A stretch of 64,000 nucleotides of DNA from NCBI GenBank assembly GCA_032718565.1, contig JAVGVS010000096.1, forward strand, positions 1,468,398 through 1,532,397. Direction: 5' to 3'. Under the pieces are notes generated by a model, which had not been told where the DNA came from, did not search any database, and was given only the letters and a program-made list of their open reading frames with translations. Shown here piece by piece: positions 1-13,100 of the stretch. This stretch comes from Distichodus sexfasciatus. Lineage: Eukaryota; Chordata; Actinopteri; Characiformes; Distichodontidae. The number at the start of each line of letters is the position of its first letter. The first letter of the stretch is position 1. Made by a program: the position numbers and the translations under genes.

Positions 1-3000
1 CTCCTAGACAGAAGGCACATTGTCTAAGAGCGAAGTAAAGCAGGTCTTTGTCAACTGGCAGCCGTGTTAACCGGTTAACGTTTCTGGACACTGGTAAATC
101 TTTACCAGGGCTGCAAAGGTGATAACAGTGAGGGGTCCTTTATTTTTCTCTGTTCTTTTGTTCATTACAGATGTCTTACAAATTCTAGAATGTGGAGAAA
201 AGATTTTCCTAATCACATTCTTAAAAAACTATATCCACGTTTACCTTTAAGGCATCAGAGCAGCAGTGTTTTTCTCTGCCAAGATGTCTTCAGCGCTACT
301 TGTCAAGCTGAAAAAGTGTGCCTGGCTGGAGCTCTGAGTTTGCGTCCTGTGCTTTGTAGCATAATTTAATTTCCTGAGTTGAAATTGAGGGGACTTGTTG
401 GCGTTACATCCATTATAGCTTTGTCTGCTGGCACGCCAAGCTCTGGCTCGTAATCAATACTCATTCTCTTTAGGGGGTTGTGGTGCCTTGTTGACACGAG
501 CAGTCATTATGAAGCTGATTGGCTGGAGGGACATTGATCCAGCCGTTCATCTTAATGAAGTTGACTTTTAGGGCTGTATTTGTTAAACCCTGGGGCTGGA
601 AGTCTGTTAGGGTCTTGTGGATTTTGAATATTCCATTTTAAATTACTAGAGCAAAGACACCACAGAAGTTGCTCTGTAGTGATAGATGGCATCCAATAAT
701 TCTCATGTTGTTTCTTAATCTCATTTAACTTCTTCCAAATGTAGTTGGAGAGGTGTGACATTTGTGTTGGCACTATAAAGAGTTTTGAATATTGGGTCAA
801 GCCTGTATTTTTGTCTTGTCTTGGTCTACCTTGTTTGAAACGTAAAGCAGGTGAACCTTTTTTGCCTTTTGATTCCTCCTGCTAGCTTGATTTAAAAGTG
901 TACACACCATGACCCATCTCATGCACTAACCTGGATAGGAATTAACATGGTAGATATTTAGCAGTCGCTTTGAGACAACAAACCATAATGGATTATCTAA
1001 TGGTTTAGAGTACCTTGCACAGATGGGAGAGGTGGTCACCCTGCCCCTTGCTTATGTTTACTCCCTGCCTCAACCCCCCTCTTTCCATGTCACCTCTGCT
1101 CCACATAACCAGACACTCCCCCAGTTACATGCCACTGTGAGCACCACCTGAAGCAGCGTTGGAAGACTTCACCTTTGGAGCCGTGAAAAAAGCAGTTCCC
1201 ACCACGAATCCCAAACCTGGACCGCACGTAGGGCCCGTTTTGCACGCAGACTGACTGTTGCCATTTATCCCAGCAGTATGCCAGCTTTTGGAGCAGACAA
1301 GATATCTGTTGAATGACAACAGTTTAATTACGTTAATCTCCAATTGGGCTGTGTTCTACCGTGCAGCCCCCATTCATACCCCGCTGTGTTTTTTTCACGT
1401 GCAGACAGAGGGTGCTAATAAGATAGACCCTCATCAACCCATGCAGACAGTACACCTCAGTCTGTCTTCTCCCTTTCTCTCAAACACTTTTTTTTTTTAA
1501 CCAAATAGCTTATGCTTTTCCTGTCACTCCTTCCATTTTGGTGTGAGGATATGTGTGGCTTCGGGACACAGTTTGAATTCTTCTGCAATGCCTCGTGTGA
1601 TCTCTTGCCTCTTTCTTTTTTCCGGAGAGATCAAAGACACCAGGCTGGTTTTCTGCTGTAGACAGGTAGGGGAACGCTCCACCCCACCCCCTTCTCTGTT
1701 CCATCGTTCGAGTATTATCACACAAATCTGAACGCCAGCTTTTATCCTTCCCTACTTCAAGTCATTTTCCCCTTTTTCAGACTCTTTCTTTGTGGCCTAC
1801 TTTCCTCCCCTTATCTGCCAGACTGCCGAAATCTTCCATTTCTACACTGTGAGCCTCAGCACAGCACTGCAAGATTTTTTTGTACACTTCTTTGCATTCC
1901 CTGAAGTCTTTTATTCTGAACTGATGGAATGGGAATGTTGTGCTGTACTGTTCTGAAGACATGCACACAGGAAACGGCTGTTGTGACCTTGAAGGGGCAT
2001 TATTTTAACAAGGCCATGGCCTTTGGACCCGTCGGAATTCTGCAAGTCAGTGGAAATACGCAGAGTCTCTGCAGTCTGAAACAACGTAAGAAACAGAAAT
2101 TTGCACAGTAAGGTTTGAATTTTTTTTTTTTAGTTAAGGACATCCTTTCTACTGGTGACATATCTGTTTTGATATACTGCTAGCTGTTGTCTTATGCAGT
2201 TTGGGCCCTGCAAAAGTACAGATTTCCAAACTTCCATATTCAAGTTCCCCCGGAACATTAATTGGCATACACAGATCATTATTTATTTATGGTTATTTTT
2301 TCCCAAGCTGCACTGGGCGTGATTTCAGTGTTTTCTCTGAGTATGTCTTTTGGTAGGTTAAGAACAGTGTGACCTTGGATTTCCCACTTCACTAACATAT
2401 ATAAGTATGTTTTGCTCTGGATGCATTGCTCTCTCTTTCCTTCTTTGCCACCCTCCTCCTCCTTGTCCTTGTCCTCATGTGTCACCCTCGTGTCTAGACC
2501 GCTGCTCTGCAAGACAGTTCCCCTTTCCATCGGGAAGACCTTCAGTGCTTTAGTCGTGTTTGTATCATGGTGCCCTCTTGCCGCCCTGCCCCCCCCTCGC
2601 TGTGGCTGAAAGTGATGCGGCCTGTCAGAATTAGGTTATCCTCTGTGGCACGGAAGAGCCCAGGGCTGCTGCGCGCCCCGCATTGAATATTGACTCCTGC
2701 CTCGATCGTCCATGTTTAAAGAAGTGCTTCGTGGCACCCCTCTGTTCTACCATACAAAAAAACCCCTGCATTCGTCCATTCGTATTGGTGAAGCCTGGGA
2801 TGCCAATAAAAAGACTTTGAGGAACCCAGCACCGAACCCACGCTGGCCTGGCTGAAGACGCTGGATGTTTTAACTTCCCGTTATTGAGCCGTGATGTAAA
2901 TTAGCCTGCTGGAGGCCGGACGGAACGCGCCATGTTTAACCAGTGGTTGGGTTGACAGGATTATAGCTCCCTCCATGGTATTTAATTAGGGGGTTAAGCC

Positions 3001-5150
3001 CACCCCCCCATCAAAGCCCTCTAAACGGCCTCCTGAATTGGCATGGCGGTGCTGGAGGTCACGTGATGGCTGTATTCACGCCTCTCTTAAAAAGGAGACT
3101 GTTCTCCTGATTTGCAAGACTGAGAGGCTGTGTGTGTGGGTGCAGTAGGCCTACATCAAAAGATCCTTTAAGACTGTAAGAAGCGAATATCTATTTGCAG
3201 CAGTGTGCATATTCTGTAGCTTTTTTCTTTTTAAAAATTGCTTTGTGGCGTTATTAATTGTTGAGTGAGAGAGTTGTCTTTTGCAGATTTGGGGAAGTAT
3301 GTATGCAGGAAGTTGTTTTGTTTTTAATTTGTCATTGGCTAGAAGAGCATTTAGTCAGTCACGTGATGTTATGAAGGACACAGTTGAATGGACGGGTTAG
3401 CCATTTCATCGTCTACTGAGTAAGTGTCTGTGTGTTTTGGAGGTCATTGTATATGTGTATCTGGGACATTTGAGGATGAATTGTGTCAAGGTTCACTTGT
3501 CTGATGCATATGGGACTCCTGTGGAGGCGTCAGAGGTAAACACTTCAAAAGGAAAGATAATCCTGGAGAGTTCACCCATGCATACATACACACATAAACC
3601 ACTCCACAAACACACTATTTTTATGGGGCTTTTCCCTTTACTTGTGCAGCAGCATCATGTCTGTTCCACCTTAAAATTTTTCCACCAAAGTTATGTTGGT
3701 TTGCAGGGGAAACAATAACAAATGTTTGTTTTTTTCCATTGTGGCAATTTTGCACAGTTTACCTGTCATTCGTATCCGCCCCACTGCCCAGCGTCGTGCC
3801 CTGCTGCATGGCGGCTGGATCGGTAGAAAAACCAGGTCAGTGGCTAACTAAACACAGGCCATCTGCCTGCGCAGTAGGCCACAGCCAAGCAGTTGATGCG
3901 CTTAATCTCTGCGTATTCATACATCACAAGCTTGTGTTAGAGGATCTTCAGAGTGCAGCTTTTAACCGATGGGCACGGCAGAGCCCTGGGCAATCTGCGT
4001 TTCTCGCTCCATCCCCATTCCCGGCTGTCCGGTATTGAGGCGTGGTGATGCTTTGCATTAGGAATGGTAGTGTTTCTGATCATATCTTGCAGCTCTCTCA
4101 CGTATCTTACAGAGCTTTGACTGCACTCCTTTTATTCAGTCTATGCATTTTGGAGTTTTAGGAGGCAAAATTTAAACCATATTAAACCAATTTAAACCAT
4201 ACTGTAACTTGACTGATAGTTGTGCTACAACTATTTAGTACTTACTACTTAGGAGAAGAGATCTGTATTTGGCTGTTTGCTGAGACAGTTAGGAAGGGTT
4301 TAACTAGTTCTTGCACTCCATTTGCATTTCTACTCCTCCTTTTTCACATGCTGTAAACACATGTTGTCCAAAAGGTTTTTTGACGTGTGCGTTTATCTGA
4401 GTTTGTGTGTTTGAGAGTGGCTGTGTCTAAAAGAGCTGTCAAAAGCCAGTATTGTCAAACACTCTTCACCTCGCAATAACGCTGGTCTATCATGTGCAGT
4501 TGACATTTTCAGTTTTAATTAAACATGCTTTGAAAATGATTTGAATAGGTGAGATGTAGAAGCAATTAAAGCTAGAGGTAAAATCTCCCAGTTTATGTTT
4601 CCATCATGTTTAGCTTAATTTAATTTGGAAAAAGCTGTGTCATTATTCAAATTAGTTTTTAAAATTTATTTAAACAGTTTAAGAACAGCCAAAAGTGGTT
4701 GTAAAAAGAAATTGTGATGCTCACTGCTCTTTTGTTGAGGGTATGCCCTTTACCTCAATCATAGGCTGATTATTTAGGCTAAAACAAATCAATTTTTATT
4801 TTACACATTATCCTCAAAACATCTTTTGCCAGTTACAAGTTCTTATCTCTGACACTGTTGACCCAAAATACCAAACAACTATGTGATATATTTGAGGATG
4901 ATGTCGTGTGAAAGGATTAGGATTTACTGTTCAAGTGACGTTTCACACCTCTGTGTCACTGACTTGTGATGTCTGACATAAAGATACAAGGATTTCCTCT
5001 CTCATTGTCACATCTCTGCTAATAAGACTTTCCAAACACAGCCTCTCAGGAAATGTGTCTAACAGATATTTAAAACTAATGGTTACTAGTTAAGCGTCTC
5101 CTTCATAAGTGAGCCCTGTCATCAGAACTGACACTTTTGTTCTCTTTCAG
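1..5150. other. 5' intron of ccdc88a, no gene seen
   Basis: This is probably the intron before the first exon in the window, because that exon starts in mid-codon (phase 2) in the Hook domain. No Hook-domain exon, start codon or promoter for ccdc88a was found here. The stretch at about 2,560-3,060 is richer in GC than its surroundings and could be conserved regulatory DNA, but the sequence alone does not show this. CT-rich tracts occur at about 2,430-2,500. All open frames are short and unsupported. Confidence 0.6.
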
Positions 5151-5259
5151 TAACCCTAAAGCATCCACTCAGAGAGTCACCAAGAAAGTGAACAATGACC
5201 CAGTGTTACGTGTGCAGAATCTGTCCATCCTTATACGACGGATCAAAGCATATTATCAG
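5151..5259 (+). CDS. ccdc88a: ccdc88a exon, Hook domain
   Basis: Encodes [16 protein letters not shown] followed by [18 protein letters not shown], the Hook-domain helices of Girdin. The acceptor is ttctctttcag and the donor gtgagt. The first base completes an isoleucine codon begun in an exon outside the window. Confidence 0.95.
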
Positions 5260-8200
5260 GTGAGTCAATGTTGTTTCTAATGCTTTCATCAAGAAGGACC
5301 TATGGATCACTTATTTCTCTTAATAGGAGTATGTTAGACTCCAACACATTAACACATACTAGCAGCAGACATCATGAGCATCATGTTACAATACATTGTT
5401 TGGAATAAGCATCACTGTCTCTAAATGCGTGTTTGAGAAAATATTGATATAACAAATGAAAAGCAGGGACACACTCTTTGAAAGCCTCTTGTTGAAGCCC
5501 AACTAAACTCAGGCAACTCCTATTTATATGGCAGTAACTGTGGCTGGTGTGATGTTGAAACATAGCCTGCTTTCCAGATGGTTCATCATATCCTCTCTAG
5601 TGCCGAAGCGCTGCTCGGCCCCGCTGCAAATGTGTTAAACAGAACCTTAGAACCCGCTAGATGTGGTTTGCTTTGTGCGTATTCAGTATTGAACGTCTGG
5701 GAGGGATGTCTCCTCTGGCAAATGAAACACAAACCATGGCATTTTGCTGACCCAATAAGGCCATGTCTTCGATTAATCTTGAATTCTAGAAAAAAAAGAA
5801 TTTTAAAAAGCATTTTGAAGTGATGGTGGTGTTTCCCTTCTGTGCTGTGTGTGTTAGCGTTGACCATTACTTTTTAAGTGAATAGTTCCAGACAAAAAAT
5901 GGCAAAGATTTTCCAGCTGCCTCATTGAGGTTGATCAGATCTTGCATCTTTAGTCCAGTGCTGGTGCTACAAATCTAATATTTTCTAGCAGCCTATACTG
6001 CTGTGCTAGTGTTGTATTTCTGTGATGCATGTTCCTTTTGTGTTTGCATTGTTAGTAAGCTATGAGCAGTATTGCTGAAAATTTATAGAAATGATTTTCT
6101 TGAAATTGGATTTTCTTATTACTGATTTAAAACCACCTTTCAAGGTTAAAATGTGAGTGGTAAGAATGTGTGGATCGTAAGACCTGGTTGCAACACATGT
6201 GGAAACCTGGTTGTCTCAAGCCTTCTCTGGGCCTGGAAATATCTGGAGTTGTGCATGATTCAGCTTGCATGAAAATGGACTTGTGGAATGTAGGAGAAGT
6301 GAGGGGCAGTGCATAGACAACAGAGTAGAGAGCAACCCCCCAAAACAGGCTTCAAAATAATGTTTGGACCACACACTAAAGAGTTTTTTTTATTTAGAAA
6401 GTATGATCATTTTCTTTCTTGCTGAATGGAAATCATTATCAAAATATGTGCAGCCTATTAGAAAGCATGAGAGGATGTCAAGTCAAAGTAAACTTTGTCA
6501 TCTCTGCTATATACTGTACAGATATACAGAGACGAGACGACGTGGCTCCAGTTTTTCAGTGCAATAGGAAACAAAGAACAAATAAGGCATATAGAATAAA
6601 CAATATATAAATAGAATACAAAATATACATTTTATACATAGGAATGCAATATTAAATATAACTTTAAACTAGAAGTAGAAGAAGAGGAGAGACAATTTGG
6701 ATGCAGTATTACCTACAAAAGTGGAAGTTGACTTTTACACTGGATGTGCAGGAGGTTAGATACAGTTTCAATATGAAAAATTCTATATCCAGTCTTTTAA
6801 TAAAACAGTAAAAAAGTATGACTAACATTTAAGTTTTGCAGATATTTTAACAGTAGTGGAGAACCAGGGTCTGTGCAGTATTTTTCAAAAAGTTGTGTAG
6901 AAACAGTTAGAAGTGACCAGTGATATATACATTCAATGTTCAATGGTTGTGCAAATAAGTAGTGACAGTACAAAATTATTCTAGCAGTGTTCTAGTAACA
7001 GTCATTTGAGAAGGAATTACATCTTTCCGGAGACAGTTTCAGTGCACATGAATGAGATAGGCAGACTTGATGGACCAGGGGCCCGTTTCAGAAAGCAGGT
7101 TTAGTGAAAACTCAGAGTTATTTGACTCCGAGTTAAGGGAAACCCAGAGTTTTCGGTTTCAGAAAGCCAGTTCAGCCTAACTCTGAGTCAGTTACTGTGG
7201 CAATATACTCTGTGAAGCTAACCTGCTCGCTTGCAGGTTTTACTCCAGTAACTCGGAGTTTCTCCACTTTAACTCAACCTTCAAACTAAAGACGTAAGTG
7301 CTTAGACATGGTGTGCCCTATTTTTGATGAACCCATTGACATCGAAGAACAAATTATTCGCACAAGTCTTCGTCGGGGGAGAGTGATTAGACCCCGGTTG
7401 GATGTTTTATCGCTACCCGATTATATTTTTTGTTAAGAGTGTTTCTATTTTTCTTCTCAAGCCATCATTTATTTCAACAATATTCTCAGCCCCCATGACA
7501 CTCGCATAACACATCATACACTCACATTCTGAACAAGTTCTTTGTATCGCAACTTGTTTCTTTGCCAATGGAAGTTATTTTTATAATATTGGTGACGCTG
7601 AACACGTTTCCAAGGCAACTGTCTGTCAGGGTGTCAGAAATGTGACCCTTGCACTCAAACTACACTTTTTGCAATTCCACACAAAACTACTAACTGAAAG
7701 CTCATTACTTAAGTGAAAGTACAGATACCATGAGTCAAATGTTACTCCAATACAAGTGAAAGTCGTATAGTCAAATTTTTACTTAAGTTAAAGTACTGAA
7801 GTACTTGTTTTAAAAAAATATTTAAGTATTAAAAGTACATCATCTTTCACTGCATTGTTGCCACAACACTTATAACACCTAATGTCTCTGACTAGCTTGT
7901 AGACGCTGCAGAATAAGGAACTGGTAGAATGTTACAGAATGAAACACAACCCGAACTGACAAAGAAAACTAGTCGTTAGTTTATTTGATTAATTAATAGT
8001 AAGACTACACACCTCACAAAACAGCATGGTAGTGTTCTGACTCAGCTCTGGCAGTGTGTGCACACATATGTGTATGCTAAGAGGACAGTGCAATAGCTGT
8101 AAATGCAGCTCAGAACATAAAATCAACATTCCAACCTGCTTAAAACCCAGCTCTGCACCTCTAGCTTCATGACTTTCCAACAGCAACAATGTTTTAATCA

Positions 8201-10074
8201 AGACAGAAAACGGCATAACTGTCTGAACTTGGTTTTATAGTTCCAGTCTAAAGGCGTATTGTATGTATGAAATGTAGTGAAGTTGCAGCACTGCAGTTGT
8301 GATTTGTTCACCATTGCAATTTCTAGTATTGCTCTGTGAGGGAAAAGGTGCAAGTTTTACTATGGTGTACCACCCCTACATGAATTTAAGAGTGTTTTCA
8401 CACTTGGTCCGTTTCAGCCCTCAAAGCGAACTCAGATCGATTAGTCAGCATTTTTTATGTATACGTGAACACACCAAACGAACTCAGACCCCTCTGAAAC
8501 GAACCAAACTGAGACCACATCGGGAGGTGGTCTCAGTCCGGTTCGCTTTAAGTCTGCGGCGCGGTTCATTTAACTCGCGCCTTCTGAACACAAACCGCTC
8601 CTGGTTCGCTTCGACAGTTTTTGTTCGAAGAAGAAAAAAAAAACTAGCCAGAATGCAAAGCAGTAAAGGTCTGAGAGCTCCATAAGAATGAAGTATGAAC
8701 AGAAAAAGAACTGAGGCCCCATCTGAGCTGAAGTGGAGCAGAAAGAGAACCGAGTCCCTTTTCAAATGAACTCACAGTGTGAACATCAAAAGAACCGAGT
8801 TCCCTTTCTGTTGGTCCACTTTTTGGACCACTTCTAGAGGACTGAGTTCAGTTCCTTTAAAGAGGACTATATGTGAACACCCTTAGGTGCTGTTTATTAT
8901 TAAGTGCTATCCTCAGTGGGTGTCTCAGCAGCTTCCCTTTCTATGGCAGCTGATAAGGTGTCTATCATCCTGTAATGAAAATTAACAATTGGTTTTTTAC
9001 ACTAACAAATGAAAAATCTAGAATAGAGTACTTACAATTGCATGTAGGTCTGTTATGGAAGAAGGCTCCACAAGACACATTACACCATCAGCAAGTACAA
9101 GAAGATGACGATTTTGTTATATTATAACTTCCTGGGGGTGGCTGGATCTGAGGAGCTTCCTCCAGGGATACCCTCAGCTAAAAAGTGTATTTTTGCAAAT
9201 CTATTTATTTGAAAGATATTTCTCCGGAATCCCATCTTCGTCTCCGAGTTCAGTTAACCCTACGCGCCCAGGTAGGCTATCCGTGTGGCTGTGAATGCTG
9301 GCGTAGCTACGTAAATACTAAGCGTGGCATGACCACAACAAGTCAGCTTTGAGCAGCTTCTCCGTTTTTCTCACTTGGCGTGACAGGAGAAACCCGAGTC
9401 CTTTGAATGTTGATATCTCAGTCATGTGTCGTCCGATTCATTCGATTCGATTAGTTTGAAGCAGTTTATGTCCTTTGAAAACATAACTCAATTTTGAAAA
9501 TTTGCGACAAAGCGACTGAACACCGTGGAGGTCACATATATTTCCTATACTTCATTTTAATTGCTGCCAATTATGTAATTTCTGTTGGAGTTTGCTCTTG
9601 TGTAAAAAATTAAACAGAGAGGAGAGAGAGAGAATTGTAAAAACTAAACACTTCTTAAATAAAGTATAGTGCAATCTTTCTCATCAATATTAATGCATTC
9701 TTTCGGTCATCATTTTTTCTCCATGCTCCTTGGCTGACCTGTTGCAGTATTGTTTTTTTTTTTTAAAACACACACACATGCATCCTTATACTTATATAGT
9801 AGTGAGGACCTCCATTGACTTCTATATTATTGTATCTATATAATACACTAACCTAAACTATAACCCTAACCATAACCTCAGTAACCAAAAGCTAATCTTT
9901 CTACATTTTTAGTTTTGCAAATCAACTTGTATTTCTTATGTAAAAGCAGTTTAAAGAAGTGAGGACCACTAAAAAAGTCCTCACTTCCCAAAAATGTCCT
10001 CACTCTGCTGGATTTAAAACTCATTTGGTTCTCACTTATTACTTAAGTACAGAACACACACACACACACACAGA

Positions 10075-10129
<55 letters not shown>

Positions 10130-13100
10130 GTATATATACTCGTGATCGGAATATGCGCTCATTAAAACCTCCACCGCGAGTCTTTTTGTCTATCGTTGCC
10201 ATGGTGAATTGGTTTATCTGCGTTCCATTAATGATGCCTTTTTATGTCCGTGTACACGCGCTCTACTCAGGGTTAACTGAACTCAGATTTGCGTGAACTA
10301 AATGTTATCACCCGTTCTGAACCCGAAAACTCAGACAGCTCTGAGTTTGACAGCTCTGAGTTAATCAACCCAGAGGTCAGGTTTAAACCCCGAGATTCCT
10401 AAACCTGCTTTCTGAAACGGGCCCCAGAAGATAATCGTATTCATGATGGGTTTTTGCTGCTTATTGACAGTTCAGTGTTCAAACTGTTCAATGGTTCCAG
10501 ATGGTTTTTGTCATGCTGCTTTAATTCAAATTGTCCAGTTTAAGATACCTCACACCTAAAACTGGTTTAGTGAGCCAGACTGCTTTTTCTACAGAAGAGA
10601 TACATCTCCTAAAATCCTTTGTCTGTGCTTAGAACTATTAACATTTTGAAGTGGACTGTCCCTTTAAAGGCCACAGAGACGATGTAACCCCTCAGTAGTG
10701 CAGACTTCCTAATGAACTTTCCTCAGAATAGCTCGGATAGACTCCAAATCCCAGAGACCCACAATCTTTGCAACGAGAGAGAGGAAATTGCTTGCAGTAC
10801 AGATAAGTCTTCTAATACATATTTCCATTCCAGTCTTTTAATGTGATGCTGACCTGAAGATTGAGTGTCCCGCTCTTAATGTTTCCGAAGCGGTTCCTAA
10901 TGGCCAGTTAAGAGTGTGGGTAGAGCCTTAGTCTAGACTCACTGCTGCTAAAACAATCAAAGGCTGGTGGAAATCCTTTTTCATGGATAAAATTGACTGA
11001 GCCAGAGATTTGGTCATGAGCAGAGCTGGGTGAATGTTTTAGGAAAATATTGCCATCTAAATAATGCAGAATGCTGTGATGAAAGGGTTCAGACTATAAA
11101 AAGAGGCTTTCATGCTTTACTGGTGGGATGACTTCTTTTACTTGTTTGCATTTATTTTAAATTGCATTTTTAGCCCTGCAATTTGAGGAAGTTTTATTCA
11201 TATATTGTCATATTTAAGAGGAACACATACCCACCCCATATTAGGTTATAATTGGAATTGAAAGTAACATTATGAATACTGGTTAACATCTCACAAACAC
11301 TGTCTACACCCTATTAACAAAGAATACACTTTTAAAGACTGGAAACATTGAGGAATGTAAAATTTGGACCTTGTATAACTTGAAGTTGCAGTCATAATCA
11401 TGTATTTACCTTAATAATGGTAATATAATTTCTTAGGTCAGCAAAATTATATGGACAAAAAGAACGTCTAGTGGGACATGCATTATGACTTTCATGCATC
11501 CTAGTGAAATTTAACATTGACTTGGAGAAATTAGCTTTAAGTAGACTTAGGGACAAAGATTTGCGTTTTGGTGACGCTTTCTAGAAATATTACATTCTAT
11601 AGGAAGTCATGAGCACTGAGTGAATGTTTGTATCTTAACTAATCAGAATCAGATTTAGTTTTGCGAAGTGTACTAATCCAATTTAAAGTCCAATTTAGTC
11701 TTGGCTACTTCAATTTGAGAAGTCTTCCTCAACACTAACTGCATCTGTACATACCGTGTTTTGTTGCGTCGTTCCCTATGGTTTAACTGGAAGTCAAACA
11801 GTGCTCCATTTTGGGCCCAGCCTTTGGGCCACTGTGTAGAAGCTCAAAATAAATGTGACTATTTTTTTTTTCTCCCATGGCTCTCTTTGGAAGCACTTAC
11901 ACAGATGCAGGCGGCATTTTTAAGCCAAGCAGCCTCCCCTGCCATTGCGCAAAAGTAACATCTCCCACATCTGTGGGCCTCGGCCTGTCCGGCTCTTTGA
12001 GTGTGCAGCCGCCTGGTTTGTTTTGGAACCTCAGGGTTGCAGTTACATAGCGGTCAGGAAACACAAAGACTGCCTGTTAGGCCTGCACAGCGGTTAATGT
12101 TTGTTTTTGGGAGTTTTCCTCCATTTTTTCATCCCTGAATTGCATGGAAAAAGGAGCTATCTATGGCCACAGCAGGATATCTGTTTTGGTAGATGTTTGG
12201 TTGACTTTGGCCCGAAATGTAAATTTGTGAATTAGGTGTGTGATGCATGACTCTGACCAATGAACCAGACATGCACTGATTCAGCTTGGGGCAAACAGCA
12301 GAAAAAGTAATAAATATGAATAAATTAATTCATATATGTTTATTATAAAGATGTTGAATTGATTCAGTTCTGTCTCTTAAATTTATTTAATGTAAGTTGA
12401 ATAATGATTGAGTGAATGATTATTTGTCATTGTGAAGACAGCACAGTACACAGTGTACCACAATAAAATGTAACTCCTGCATTTGAGGGTACTTTCCTCA
12501 TGAGACACCTTTACCGGGACTTGAACCAGCAACCCTTTCATGATAGGGTCAACTCTCTAACCATTATACCATGATATGGTATTATATTGTCACAATGTGA
12601 CCTTTTTTGTTTAAAAATGCTTATAAAATCATATTCTGTCCTATGCACTTTATTTGAAATGTGAAACTCTCCCATCATGTCCTTCATGCACCCTTGCTTG
12701 CATGCTGTCTTGCACATTTGCGGGCTTCGTCAGACGGTTGAACCTCTTACCGAATTCGTTGGTTGCAGAGCTGCAGTCTCCAGATACGTCTGCAGTGTCT
12801 GTTTGCTAAGCGGAGAGCATTCACACGCCCAAAATCGGTGCAGGGCTAATAAACCGCCCTGGCGTTGCCATGGCGACTGCGGTGTCTGCAGAATGGGCGG
12901 GATTTAGGTCGTTAGCGTTCTTAAGGCGTGCGAAGTGGACAACCCTCACACCGGCTGATGCCGGACAATCGCTCCCTTGTCCCTGATCCTCAGCAAGCAC
13001 AAAACCATGGCTAAAGGGGAAATGAACTGTCTTCTCAGTTAATTCTCACACATATACTCATACATGCACTCATACACAAATGCAGCTGCGTAGCGTCTCC

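Larger units (their letters stand above)
7079..10424. mobile_element. PIF/Harbinger DNA transposon, degenerate, with nested insertions
   Basis: Terminal inverted repeats start GGGCCCGTTTCAGAAAGCAG at the left and mirror this at the right end. They are flanked by a 3-bp target duplication CAG (7,076-7,078 and 10,425-10,427). PIF/Harbinger elements make 3-bp duplications, and CWG targets are known in fish. Inside are a HARBI1-like transposase relic, a probable Myb-like second gene relic on the opposite strand, a hAT-end fragment, a palindromic MITE and a repeat with CA and TA microsatellites. It is not autonomous. Confidence 0.85.

Noticed and set aside
8299..8765. Open frames of 128 (+) and 93 (-) codons.
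   Set aside because: They lie inside a palindromic MITE and its flanking repeat, and the mirrored reading reflects inverted repetition, not coding.
9860..9885. accctaacc-like words, possible telomeric repeat.
   Set aside because: Too short and irregular, and part of a dispersed fish repeat.
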